Shown here piece by piece: positions 8,769 to 17,269 of a DNA stretch of 64,000 bases (positions within the stretch are counted from its first letter, which is position 1; every line of letters begins with the position of its first letter). The position numbers and the translations under genes are program-made. The notes beneath the pieces were generated by a model, which worked only from the letters and a program-made list of their open reading frames with translations, did not search any database and was not told where the DNA came from. The DNA comes from Haliscomenobacter sp040401995. GTDB lineage: Bacteria > Bacteroidota > Bacteroidia > Chitinophagales > Saprospiraceae. The DNA lies in NCBI GenBank assembly GCA_040401995.1, contig JBBANM010000014.1:1-64000 (forward strand), in the 5' to 3' direction.

Positions 8769-9257
8769 TTATTCTGTACAGGGATGATGTTTTGCATCGT
8801 CAAAAGCTTTACTCCATTTTTTAAAGGCTCTGGGGGATTTTTTTTCCAAGCTCCCTAAAAAAGCAAATACAGCTTGATCGTTGGTTTCCATTTCTTGACG
8901 TAGCGTATGGAGATTTGCCACAATTTGCTCGTCAATTTTACCGGCTTCCTCCACTTTCATTTTAGAAAGAGAATCTAAACCCGGATATACCTTAAACATT
9001 TTGATCAAATCCGTATTCCGCAGCTTGATCATGTTGTCGCGATCTGGTTTTGGCATATCTTTAGAAAGAACCGTTGACAACCGGTTTGATACCCCGTCCC
9101 AAAGAGAATCCGTTTTAACAGCTAAAGCCTGCTGTTGACAAGCAATGTCACGGGTAATTGTCAATAATTTTTCGCCCATTGCCTGGTCTTGCAGATTTTC
9201 AGTAGTACAGCCTACAAATAGCAATGAGAAAAAAACGACGCCAAATGATCGATTCAT
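8769..9257 (-). CDS. Hypothetical lipoprotein (162 aa)
   Basis: A small exported protein with leader ending in LLFVGC, Cys17 being the likely lipid-attachment site. The mature part is charged and helical, with no recognised domain; it ends in a Lys/His-rich tail with a second Cys. It is the first gene of a probable two-gene operon with the haloperoxidase-like lipoprotein, so it may be an accessory to that enzyme, but the sequence alone does not show this. Confidence 0.7.
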   Translation of the reverse strand: MNRSFGVVFFSLLFVGCTTENLQDQAMGEKLLTITRDIACQQQALAVKTDSLWDGVSNRLSTVLSKDMPKPDRDNMIKLRNTDLIKMFKVYPGLDSLSKMKVEEAGKIDEQIVANLHTLRQEMETNDQAVFAFLGSLEKKSPRAFKKWSKAFDDAKHHPCTE

Positions 9258-9922
9258 TTTTGCATGAATTTTTCAACGAAAGTCAAGATATTTACCAACT
9301 AAAAATGTAGTATGGCGGATATTTCAACAAATAGATGAAGTAAATTTTGAAGTGGAATGTAGATAGCGAGAAGAATAAAAGAAAAGTCAAAGACTAATAA
9401 ATGACTCAATTCCTACTAGAGATTTAGGAACGATTTATTTAAATATCTATAAAAGTGTAGCCTCCCGGACATTTTCTCACACCAAAGATAGCCATTCTAT
9501 TTCCAAAATGTCAAGTCGGAAGGTAGTATTTTTAAAAAAATATCCATAAGCAACTGGTTATCATTTAAATAAATCAAAAGCATGTAAAGTAAATTGAACG
9601 AAATATGCTAAGGCATTTAACAAAAGGTAACATCGCTAGACTTATTTCTCAAGTTTATAAGGAACGGGTGAATAATTAAATACTGCTGGCGAGAAATTAT
9701 TTTTGGATCTGTTATTTTTGCCCACAATTAACTAGATAAGCGCAATAAGCTATTTATAAGGAAAATACGCAATAAAAAAAATACAATCTATTATTTTTCA
9801 AAAAAATAAAAAAAGATAACCCAACCGCAATTCAAAGAGGAAAACAACAGGAATTGGTTCGTTTTTTCATTTTAAATGATTAAAAATCAATTACTTAATC
9901 AAAATAAACAAAAATAAAAAAT
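9258..9922. other. Gene-free AT-rich interval
   Basis: No convincing reading frame on either strand. Two tips of the 163-bp foldback family are recognisable: TTAGGAACGA near 9425 and TAAGGAACGGGTGAATAATT near 9657. The right half is very AT-rich and leads into the first of three closely related small-RNA units. Confidence 0.6.
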
Positions 9923-9975
9923 CCAGTAATTATGGAAAATGTACTTACAAGACGGGGAATGTTGAGCGATATTTG
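9923..9975 (+). promoter_or_regulatory. sRNA-family promoter, copy 1
   Basis: CCAGTAATT at 9923, AAAATGTACTTA (TGTACT at 9940) and a -7-like box GATATTTG at 9968-9975. The first motif begins 45 bases and the second 28 bases before the -7 box, as in the other copies. Confidence 0.75.
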
Positions 9976-9980
9976 TACTG

Positions 9981-10159
9981 TCGGAAGGAAAAAAGGTGCA
10001 CCGCACTTAAACATGACTTCAAGACAATATAATCCCATGACAAGATATTGATCTTTATCAAAAGATTTTTTAGGATGTCAAAAGAGACGTCCTTGGTATG
10101 TAGATAGCCTCTCAAAGCTCTTTTTGAAAGCTGGTTGGGTTTCCCGACCAGCTTTTTTT
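9981..10159 (+). ncRNA. Candidate small RNA, copy 1
   Basis: About 180 nt from the inferred start to a strong terminator. The 3' part (10028-10159) is nearly identical to copies 2 and 3. It contains a hairpin AGGATGTC/GACGTCCT (10072-10093) with loop AAAAGA, a conserved linker TGGTATGTAGATAGCCTC, and an 11-bp terminator stem AGCTGGTTGGG/CCCGACCAGCT with T7. Base changes between copies keep both stems paired, which argues for RNA structure. A 12-codon reading frame (ATG 10012) exists here but is not kept in the other copies. Confidence 0.7.
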
Positions 10160-10178
10160 ATTCTTACCAAAGAATGGT

Positions 10179-10210
10179 GCAAATTACCATTATTCTCCAC
10201 AACTTTCAAG
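10179..10210 (+). repeat. Duplicated flank downstream of sRNA copy 1
   Basis: GCAAATTA followed at the end by CACAACTTTCAAG closely matches 11435-11466, downstream of copy 3. The duplicated unit therefore extends beyond the terminator. The remainder to 10598 is AT-rich with no gene I can support. Confidence 0.5.
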
Positions 10211-10598
10211 CATATTCCAAAAAACTCATCTATTCTGTAAAATATGTTTGTAGCATCCTGTCTTTAGCGTGGTCTTTACCTAACTCTATCACCTCCTTAG
10301 TCTTCAACCTTCATCCTTTGCTACTGATAAATCTTAAATTGTATTTTTCTTTATACGTAACATATTCCTCAGAGTTTTGTCTTGTGTATAAAAAGTGATG
10401 TTTTTTTTCAAAAAAAATAATCCATAGATAATCAACACTTTATATGAAAAATCTCTAAACCCACCTTTCTTTAGCTTGGTGATTAAAAAACATCAGAACA
10501 ATGACTAACTAATCAATTTAGTGAATTTTTTATGATTATTTATTATTTAAATTTTTATAAACCAATACTTTAATAAAAATAGGCATAGTGCAAAAATT

Positions 10599-10651
10599 CC
10601 AGTAATTTAAGAAAATGTACTTATTTAAACTTGGGATTAGGGTGATATTTG
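10599..10651 (+). promoter_or_regulatory. sRNA-family promoter, copy 2
   Basis: CCAGTAATTTAAG at 10599, TGTACTTA at 10616 and GATATTTG at 10644-10651, with the same 45- and 28-base offsets as the other copies. The sequence between TGTACT and the -7 box is not conserved, so the motifs rather than the whole region appear to be under selection. Confidence 0.75.
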
Positions 10652-10656
10652 TAAGG

Positions 10657-10846
10657 TCAGCAGGAAGTACCAATAAGACGACAATATTTACTGACTACTG
10701 ACGCCCTTATTTATAATCCCATGACAAGAAACAGATTATAATCTCAAGATTTTTTAAGGATGTCAAAAGAGATGTCCTTGGTATGTAGATAGCCTCTCAA
10801 AGCTCTTTTTGAAAAGCCGGTTGGGTCTTCCCGATCGGCTTTTTTT
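10657..10846 (+). ncRNA. Candidate small RNA, copy 2
   Basis: About 190 nt. The 5' part carries CTGACTACTGAC and the conserved 3' part runs from 10712 to 10846. Hairpin AGGATGTC/GATGTCCT keeps all eight pairs using two G-U pairs. Terminator stem AGCCGGTTGGG/CCCGATCGGCT is fully paired although three positions differ from copy 1. A short insertion after TATAATCCCATGACAAGA distinguishes this copy. The 10847-11170 interval that follows is AT-rich; ATTTCCAAA/TTTGGAAAT (10850-10895) can form a hairpin, and I see no gene. Confidence 0.7.
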
Positions 10847-11170
10847 ATTTCCAAACATTGGTCTCATCTTTTAGCCGCAAAACCATTTGGAAATAAATTA
10901 CAATTTTAATCATACGTCCTTAGGCCAAATAGGTTGCACCATCTATAAAAAATTTCTCATTTATACTTTTTTCATCAGATCCAGTAGTCCATTAAACTAT
11001 GATGATAAAACCAATTTGAAGTAAACGGCTATTCTTTTTATTTAAAAACCACATTTTTTTGGTCATACCTGGTGAAATCAAAAAGGCAAAAAAATAGTAA
11101 TTGCACCGTTTTTTAAATCTATTACCCTCAAAACAAAGAAGTTAATACATTTGAATAGTTTCTTAAAAAA

Positions 11171-11223
11171 CCAGTAATTGACAAAAATGTACTTATGTGT
11201 GGAAAGAAATTGATCGACATTTG
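11171..11223 (+). promoter_or_regulatory. sRNA-family promoter, copy 3
   Basis: CCAGTAATTGAC at 11171, AAAATGTACTTA (TGTACT at 11188) and GACATTTG at 11216-11223, again at 45- and 28-base offsets. Confidence 0.75.
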
Positions 11224-11228
11224 TAATG

Positions 11229-11427
11229 TCAAAAGAAGGGAAGTAAATGCAAATAGATTTTTTTGCAAGCGACTGACTACTGACAAGCTTGATTATAATC
11301 CCATGACAAGATATTGATCTTTATCACAAGATTTTTTAGGACGTCAAAAGAGATGTCCTTGGTATGTAGATAGCCTCTCAAAGCTCTTTTTGGAAAGCCG
11401 GTTAGGTTCCCTGACCGGTTTTTTTTA
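11229..11427 (+). ncRNA. Candidate small RNA, copy 3
   Basis: About 200 nt, with CTGACTACTGAC in the 5' part and the conserved 3' part from 11294. The hairpin here is AGGACGTC/GATGTCCT, again fully paired through a compensating C-G and a G-U pair. The terminator stem AGCCGGTTAGG/CCTGACCGGTT pairs throughout, with an A-U replacing a G-C of copies 1 and 2. This unit lies just upstream of rpe; its terminator should separate the two transcripts. Confidence 0.7.
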
Positions 11428-11434
11428 TCTTGCC

Positions 11435-11466
11435 GCAAATTAAGTTTAATCCGCACAACTTTCAAG
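11435..11466 (+). repeat. Duplicated flank downstream of sRNA copy 3
   Basis: Partner of 10179-10210, sharing GCAAATTA and CACAACTTTCAAG. It lies immediately upstream of rpe, which suggests the sRNA unit was duplicated together with part of the rpe upstream region. Confidence 0.5.
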
Positions 11467-11489
11467 TCTCATATTAAAAAATTTTCCTG

Positions 11490-12170
11490 ATGGGCAAACA
11501 TTTGATTGCACCCTCGTTGCTGGCTGCCGATTTTACTCGCCTTGCCGATGATATTTCCATGGTCAACCACAGTCAGGCTGATTGGCTTCACTTCGATGTG
11601 ATGGATGGGCGATTTGTTCCAAATATCACTTTTGGCATGCTTATTTTGGAAGCGGTCAAAAAGCTGTGCACCAAACCCCTAGACGTTCATTTGATGGTTG
11701 TTGAGCCCGAGCGCTACATTGAGCAATTTAGAACTGCCGGCGCAGATGTCATCACCGTTCATTTAGAGGCTTGTCCACATTTACACCGCACTATCCAACA
11801 GATCAAAGCTACTGGCGCCAAAGCTGGCGTTGCTTTGAACCCACATACCTCGGTTGAATTGCTCGAAGATGTTTTGGAAGACCTGGATTTGGTATTGATC
11901 ATGTCGGTCAACCCGGGTTTTGGTGGCCAAAAATTTATTTACCATACCATCCCAAAAGTGCAAAAGTTGCGAGAAATGATGGACATCCGCAACATCAAAG
12001 CCCATATTGAAATTGATGGCGGCGTAGGTCTGCAAAATGCGGAAGCACTTTTACAAGCCGGCGCAGATGTATTGGTTGCCGGAAATACTGTATTTTCGGC
12101 GCCGGATCCTTCAGATATGATTGCAAAGCTTAAAGCCATAGCCAATCTTGGTGAAAATGATTGGCAATAA
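11490..12170 (+). CDS. rpe: Ribulose-phosphate 3-epimerase
   Basis: Cytosolic TIM-barrel enzyme interconverting ribulose 5-phosphate and xylulose 5-phosphate in the pentose phosphate pathway. At 226 residues it has the usual length. Family signatures are present in order: APSLLAADF at the N-terminus (catalytic Asp in ADF), HFDVMDGRFVPN, DVHLMV, the phosphate-binding MSVNPGFGGQKF, and EIDGGV near the C-terminus with the second catalytic Asp. The start ATG follows a purine-poor leader, normal for the phylum. The gene is followed by a TonB receptor gene 57 bases downstream. Confidence 0.97.
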   Translation: MGKHLIAPSLLAADFTRLADDISMVNHSQADWLHFDVMDGRFVPNITFGMLILEAVKKLCTKPLDVHLMVVEPERYIEQFRTAGADVITVHLEACPHLHRTIQQIKATGAKAGVALNPHTSVELLEDVLEDLDLVLIMSVNPGFGGQKFIYHTIPKVQKLREMMDIRNIKAHIEIDGGVGLQNAEALLQAGADVLVAGNTVFSAPDPSDMIAKLKAIANLGENDWQ

Positions 12171-12227
12171 CTGCATTCAAAAATACTTTAGGCGATATTA
12201 GTCCAATGAAGATTAATACAATATAAA

Positions 12228-14753
12228 ATGAAATACTTTCTTTTTGGCCTGTTGTTATTCAGCGCTTCAGCCGTTTTTGGACAAGATAAGATTGCCCGTA
12301 TCACCGGCACAGTTAATGATGGATCTGACGAAAAGCCCATCGATTTTGTCTCTATCTATGTAAAAGGTACCAATATTTCTACTGAATCAGCGGAAAATGG
12401 ACGGTACAGTTTGGATGTACCAGCCGAACAAGATTTCATATTGGTGTTCTCCCGAGTAGGCTACAAAGAATCTCCGGTTAGCATAAAGGCGCTGCCGACC
12501 CGCAGTACGCGCCAAATTGATGTGCAATTGGCGCCTTTGGAATCTAATTTAGAAATCGTTGTCCGCGAGGGTCGTTTGGAGTCGGGGGGGATGATCCGCG
12601 AAGAAGTGGAATCTTTAAAAATTTTGCCCTCAACAACCGGTAACCTGGAAAGTATTCTTCCCTCCATTGCTTTAGGGGTAAGCAGTGGTACTGGCGGCGA
12701 ACTCAGCTCACAGTACAATGTGCGCGGCGGGAATTACGATGAAAACCTGGTTTACGTCAACGATTTTGAAATTTATCGCCCCCAGTTGATTCGCGCTGGG
12801 CAGCAAGAAGGTTTGAGTTTTCCGAATATTGATCTCATTCGTGATTTATCTTTCTCATCTGGAGGGTTCGAAGCACGGTATGGTGATAAAATGTCGTCGG
12901 TACTTGACATCAAATACAAGCGCCCGGATAGCACCAAAGCTTCTGTAAGCGGTAGTTTGCTCGGCGCCTCGGCGCATATTGAAGGCAGCGCAAAGATAAG
13001 CAGCTATCGCCGGTTTCGCTACCTAGTTGGCGCGCGTTACAAAACCAACGCCTATCTACTGGGCGGGTTGGACATCAAAGGAGAATACGTTCCTAATTTT
13101 GCCGATATACAAACTTACCTGACTTACGATATTACCCGCAATTTGCAATTGGGTTTGTTGGCCAATTACAACAGCTCTAATTACCGTTTTCGGCCATCTA
13201 CGGGTAGTTCCGCCTTTGGTTTGGTCAATTATACCTTACAATTGTATACGGTTTTTGAAGGTCAGGAAGTAGATGATTTCACCACTTCTATGGGTGGTTT
13301 GTCATTGACTTACCTACCTGATCGCAAACGCAACCCAATGTATTTGAAGTTAATGGCGTCCCATTTTCGATCCAATGAAAATGAGACCTTTGACATATTG
13401 GGCGATTATAGTTTGCGACAAATTGAATCGGGTTTGGGCAGCAGTCAATTTGGGCAAGTCATTTCTGAGTTGGGAACTGGCACGCAACACCAATATGTTC
13501 GCAATTTTTTCAATGCGGCAGTCAGTAACTTTGAACACCGCGGGGGTATTGAATTGCAACAAACACATTTGGATAATAAAGTTACCAGTAGCCATTTTTT
13601 ACAGTGGAGCTTGAAATACCAGCACGAAAATATTGCCGATCACATCAATGAATGGGAGCGCTTGGATTCAGCAGGTTTTTCCATACCCTATGATACGACA
13701 CAGTTGCGTTTGTTTAGCGTGCTCAAAACCAGCAATAATCTAAGTTCGAATCGCATCAATGGTTTTTTCCAAGATACCTACACCTTCCGCAATGAAAATG
13801 TAGGCGAGTGGCGAATCTTGGCAGGTGTTCGCGGAACGTACTGGGATTTGAATAAGGAGCCTTTGTTTTCTCCTCGTGCACAGATTTTGTACAAACCGTT
13901 GAAAGGCAAAAGCGATATCTCCTATCGTCTGGCTGGTGGTGTTTATGTACAACCGCCTTTTTATCGCGAATTACGCGGCCCTGATGGCATTGTCAACCGT
14001 AATGTACTGGCGCAAAAGTCTTTGCATTTTGTAACCGGTTTTACGCTCGATTTTTATTTAGGAAAAATCAATCCTAAAAAATTCCGACTCATCACCGAAG
14101 CCTATTACAAAAAACTTTGGGATCTAGTCTCTTATGAAATTGAAAACGTGCGCATCCGCTATGCCGGAAAAAACAATGCTACCGGTTATGTAACAGGTTT
14201 TGACGTACGCATCAACGGCGAATTTGTAAAAAACGCCGAATCATGGATTAACCTTTCTTTCTTGCGGGCGCGTGAAAGCCTAGATGGCGTTACCCATATG
14301 GAGCGGAAAATTGGACAAGAAGCTGGGGTGGCGGTCAAGGACGTTCCCCGCCCTACCGACCGTTTTTTCAATATGTCGGTCTTTTTTCAAGATTACTTAC
14401 CGAGGAATAAAAATTTCCGAACACACGTTAACCTCAACTTTGGCACCGGGTTGCCATTTGGGTTGCGCGGCAACAATGAAGTATACCGCAATACCTACCG
14501 ATTCAATACTTATAACCGGGTAGATATCGGTTTTTCGATGTTGCTGTACAACCGCGATTGGAAATACAAGCATCCCCACCACTTGCTAAATTTCACCCGA
14601 AATTCGTGGGTGAGCTTGGAAGTGTTCAACCTGCTTGATGTAAAAAACCAAGCTGGAAATACCTGGATAAAAACCGTTTTTCAACAACAATACGCTATTC
14701 CAACCTATTTGACCTCACGCAGGCTCAATCTTAGATTCAGAATGGATTTTTAG
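12228..14753 (+). CDS. TonB-dependent receptor with CarboxypepD_reg domain
   Basis: An 841-residue outer-membrane protein. A cleavable signal peptide (residues 1-19) is followed by an Ig-like carboxypeptidase-regulatory domain (about 22-105: ITGTVND, then SRVGYK), a plug domain (about 130-235, with YNVRGGNYDENLVYVNDF and SGGFEARYGDKMSSVLDI) and a ~600-residue beta barrel ending in FRMDF, the aromatic C-terminus expected for barrel insertion. No SusD partner follows, so it is not a Sus-type glycan pair; the substrate is unknown. No TonB-box sequence is obvious. Confidence 0.9.
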   Translation: MKYFLFGLLLFSASAVFGQDKIARITGTVNDGSDEKPIDFVSIYVKGTNISTESAENGRYSLDVPAEQDFILVFSRVGYKESPVSIKALPTRSTRQIDVQLAPLESNLEIVVREGRLESGGMIREEVESLKILPSTTGNLESILPSIALGVSSGTGGELSSQYNVRGGNYDENLVYVNDFEIYRPQLIRAGQQEGLSFPNIDLIRDLSFSSGGFEARYGDKMSSVLDIKYKRPDSTKASVSGSLLGASAHIEGSAKISSYRRFRYLVGARYKTNAYLLGGLDIKGEYVPNFADIQTYLTYDITRNLQLGLLANYNSSNYRFRPSTGSSAFGLVNYTLQLYTVFEGQEVDDFTTSMGGLSLTYLPDRKRNPMYLKLMASHFRSNENETFDILGDYSLRQIESGLGSSQFGQVISELGTGTQHQYVRNFFNAAVSNFEHRGGIELQQTHLDNKVTSSHFLQWSLKYQHENIADHINEWERLDSAGFSIPYDTTQLRLFSVLKTSNNLSSNRINGFFQDTYTFRNENVGEWRILAGVRGTYWDLNKEPLFSPRAQILYKPLKGKSDISYRLAGGVYVQPPFYRELRGPDGIVNRNVLAQKSLHFVTGFTLDFYLGKINPKKFRLITEAYYKKLWDLVSYEIENVRIRYAGKNNATGYVTGFDVRINGEFVKNAESWINLSFLRARESLDGVTHMERKIGQEAGVAVKDVPRPTDRFFNMSVFFQDYLPRNKNFRTHVNLNFGTGLPFGLRGNNEVYRNTYRFNTYNRVDIGFSMLLYNRDWKYKHPHHLLNFTRNSWVSLEVFNLLDVKNQAGNTWIKTVFQQQYAIPTYLTSRRLNLRFRMDF

Positions 14754-14910
14754 GTATTGTTTGAGCAAATAAGTAGCTACGAATTACTAACTATTAATTT
14801 TGCTCACTTCCTACGGAATTTTTACTTTTACTCCACGAAAAATCAAATGACTTGATGAAAAGTGTAGCAAGTCGATTAATAAACCGATACTTAAGCAAAA
14901 TATAGATTGT

Positions 14911-15618
14911 ATGGGGCGTGCGTTTGAATTCCGCAAAGGGCGCAAAATGAAGCGCTGGGCCAACATGGCTAGAGTTTTTACTCGAGTAAACAGAGAAGTA
15001 ACCATGGCCGTGAAAGAAGGCGGCCCTGACCCTGAATCCAATGCGAAACTGCGCATTGCTATTCAAAACGCTAAATCGCTGAATGTACCTAAAGACAACA
15101 TTGACCGAGCCATTCAAAAGGCATCAGGGAAAGACAGCGGCGATTTTAAAGAAATTGTATACGAAGGTTATGGGGCTCATAAGGTTGCCATTGTCATTGA
15201 AACCGCAACAGACAACCCTACCCGTACGGTTGCTAATATCCGCAGCTATTTCAACAAACACAATGGCCAGTTGGCGAATTCGGGTACCTTTGATTTCATT
15301 TTCTCCCACAAAAGCGTGTTCAAAATCAAAGCTGAAGGGCTTGATATGGAAACTTTGGAGTTGGAATTGATTGATTTTGGCTTGGAAGAGCTGGAACCAG
15401 ATGAAGACAGCATCATGGTTTATGCAGGTTTCAAAGATTTTGGCGCCATGCAAAAAGGATTGGAAGCCATGGGCATCGAAATCGAAAGCGCCGAATTTGA
15501 ACGCATCCCAACTACCATGAAAGAATTAAATGAAGAGCAAAAAGCAGAAGTAGAAAAACTGCTTGATAAGATCGAAGAAGACGAAGACGTTGTCAACGTT
15601 TTCCACAATATGATCTAG
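14911..15618 (+). CDS. YebC/PmpR family protein
   Basis: A 235-residue cytosolic protein of the YebC family, described in other bacteria as DNA-binding regulators and, more recently, as translation factors for difficult peptides. The sequence follows the family throughout: MGRAFEFRKGRKMKRWANMA at the N-terminus, then GGPDPESNAKLR, NVPKDNIDRAI, YEGYGAHKVAIVIET, and an acidic C-terminal domain. Length is typical. It is followed by an intrinsic terminator and probably forms a single-gene transcript. Confidence 0.93.
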   Translation: MGRAFEFRKGRKMKRWANMARVFTRVNREVTMAVKEGGPDPESNAKLRIAIQNAKSLNVPKDNIDRAIQKASGKDSGDFKEIVYEGYGAHKVAIVIETATDNPTRTVANIRSYFNKHNGQLANSGTFDFIFSHKSVFKIKAEGLDMETLELELIDFGLEELEPDEDSIMVYAGFKDFGAMQKGLEAMGIEIESAEFERIPTTMKELNEEQKAEVEKLLDKIEEDEDVVNVFHNMI

Positions 15619-15636
15619 TCAAAATATCCATATCTG

Positions 15637-15678
15637 AGGAGTGGCGTGCAGTTGATTCTGTGCGCCACTCCTTGTTTT
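15637..15678 (+). terminator. Intrinsic terminator after yebC
   Basis: Perfect 10-bp stem AGGAGTGGCG/CGCCACTCCT with a T-rich tail TTGTTTTA. A short GAGCTTGTTCA (15681-15691) just beyond it matches a tip of the 184-bp foldback at 49.0 kb. Confidence 0.8.
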
Positions 15679-15751
15679 AAGAGCTTGTTCAATTATTTTG
15701 CGCCAATGAATCGGGGGAAATGCGCTATTTTCCGTCATTGCTGATGTATGC

Positions 15752-15914
15752 TTAGGAACGGGTGAATAATAAGTGCTCGTTTTAGCCGCCGCTATTTTGC
15801 CGCAAATCAACTATCTTTTGAGGCGCAATGTGGGGCATTGTAACGAAAAAGATAGGAAGAGTGGCGGTAAAAGAGCAAGGCAAAAGCGAGCAGTTATTGT
15901 TTAACCGTTCCTTA
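15752..15914 (-). mobile_element. 163-bp foldback (MITE-like) element, copy A
   Basis: Non-coding element whose ends are inverted repeats (TTAGGAACGGGTGAATAATA at the left, the reverse complement of TAAGGAACGGTTAAACAATA at the right). Inside, CTATCTTTT/AAAAGATAG and CAATG/CATTG can pair, so the whole element folds on itself. It is in opposite orientation to copies B and C. It ends 14 bases before the GH88 start codon, so that gene's promoter must lie in or upstream of the element. No transposase is encoded. Confidence 0.8.
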
Positions 15915-15928
15915 TACCCAAATTGACT

Positions 15929-17089
15929 ATGAAAAAATATTTGTTCCTGATTTTGATGAGCTGCCATTTTTCTTTGAGCAGTCAAAATGCAATCGACGTC
16001 AAAAAAGAGTTCGCAGCCGCTGCGGTACAATATCAGGCCATGTTGGCTACGCATCCAGATAACAGCAAAACGCCGCAATCGGCCAATGCGGATGGTTCCC
16101 CGCGCGACATGCCTACCTCCTGGTGGTGTAGCGGTTTTTTTGGCGGTAGTTTGTGGTATTTGTATGAATTTACCAAAGATCCAACTTGGAAAGAAGCGGC
16201 TCACAAGTGGACAATGGCCATCGAAAAAGAACAATACAATACCACTACCCATGATCTCGGTTTTATGTTGTATTGCCCATTTGGTAATGGCTATCGATTA
16301 ACTGGTAATGAGCAATATAAGTCCATCCTCTTACAAGGCGCCAAATCATTGGCTACCCGTTTTGATCCCAAAAGAAAAGTGATCAAATCTTGGGAAAAAT
16401 TTCGCGAGTATGACTATCCAGTGATTGTTGATAACATGATGAATCTGGAGTTTTTATTTTGGGCTGCAAAAAACTCGGGTGATAAAACGCTGTACAACAT
16501 CTGCATCGAGCATGCCAATTCTACTTTAAAAAACCATTTTCGCCCCGATTACAGCGCTTATCATGTATTGTGTTACGGAAAAAACGGCGAAGTGCTGGCA
16601 AAAACCACTGCTCAAGGCTACGCTGACGAATCAGCCTGGGCGCGCGGCCAAGCTTGGGCGCTCTACGGATACACAGTTATGTACCGCGAAACCAAAATGA
16701 AGAAATATTTACTTCAAGCGCAAGGAATTGCCGATTTTTTCATTCATCACCCCAATCTTCCGGCCGACAAGATTCCATATTGGGATTTTAATGCGCCCAA
16801 TATCCCCAATGAAGAGCGCGACGCTTCTGCTGGCGCAATTGCCTCATCAGCGCTTTTTGAATTGAGTCAATATCCTGGAAAAAACAAAAAGGAATACCGA
16901 TCAGTAGCTACTCAAATGTTACAAAGTTTGTGTAGCGATGCTTACCGCGCAAAACCTGGAGAAAATGGTAATTTTTTGATCAAGCATTGCGTCGGCGCTA
17001 AGCCCATGAAATCAGAAGTAGATGTCCCGCTGGTATATGCAGATTATTATTTTTTGGAGGCGTTGCTGCGGTATGCAGCGATGAAATAA
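15929..17089 (+). CDS. Glycoside hydrolase family 88 (unsaturated glucuronyl hydrolase-like)
   Basis: A 386-residue exported (alpha/alpha)6-barrel hydrolase. The family removes unsaturated uronic acids from oligosaccharides left by polysaccharide lyases, by hydrating the double bond. The two catalytic Asp residues are visible: Asp109 in THDLGFM and Asp168 in VDNMMNLEF. A signal peptide covers residues 1-19. ATG 15929 is preferred over the TTG two codons earlier. No polysaccharide lyase or Sus gene lies nearby, so it is not part of a visible utilisation locus. The foldback copy A immediately upstream probably influences its expression. Confidence 0.88.
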   Translation: MKKYLFLILMSCHFSLSSQNAIDVKKEFAAAAVQYQAMLATHPDNSKTPQSANADGSPRDMPTSWWCSGFFGGSLWYLYEFTKDPTWKEAAHKWTMAIEKEQYNTTTHDLGFMLYCPFGNGYRLTGNEQYKSILLQGAKSLATRFDPKRKVIKSWEKFREYDYPVIVDNMMNLEFLFWAAKNSGDKTLYNICIEHANSTLKNHFRPDYSAYHVLCYGKNGEVLAKTTAQGYADESAWARGQAWALYGYTVMYRETKMKKYLLQAQGIADFFIHHPNLPADKIPYWDFNAPNIPNEERDASAGAIASSALFELSQYPGKNKKEYRSVATQMLQSLCSDAYRAKPGENGNFLIKHCVGAKPMKSEVDVPLVYADYYFLEALLRYAAMK

Positions 17090-17154
17090 TAAGTTTTTTT
17101 TGCCAAATAGTTATTCAGCCACAACCTTCAAATTTATGGCTGAATTGACAAACC

Positions 17155-17212
17155 TTAGGATCAGGTGAATCATAAAGGAACATTTTAGCCCCGCTATTTT
17201 GCTAGCTGACGG
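17155..17212 (-). repeat. Decayed remnant of the 163-bp foldback
   Basis: TTAGGATCAGGTGAATCATA and then TTTTAGCCCCGCTATTTTGC match the left half of copy A with several substitutions; the right half is not recognisable. Confidence 0.6.
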
Positions 17213-17269
17213 CTCACATCTAACTTTGCAATAAAGCGATAGTCCTTAACTATAAAGACCTGATAATCA

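Noticed and set aside
10012..10050. 12-codon peptide in the small RNA, with similar codons near CCCATGACAAGA in the other copies
   Set aside because: The start codon is absent in copies 2 and 3, the frame relative to the promoter shifts, and the stems covary as RNA.
10135..10398. Plus-strand 87-codon frame
   Set aside because: It begins inside the terminator of sRNA copy 1, has no ribosome site and an atypical composition.
9981..11427. 6S RNA or riboswitch
   Set aside because: There is no long bulged rod typical of 6S RNA, and each unit ends in its own terminator instead of leading into a gene; three tandem copies also argue against it.
17111..17146. Hairpin ATTCAGCCA/TGGCTGAAT as terminator of the GH88 gene
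   Set aside because: No T-tract follows on the plus strand, and the stem is only moderate.
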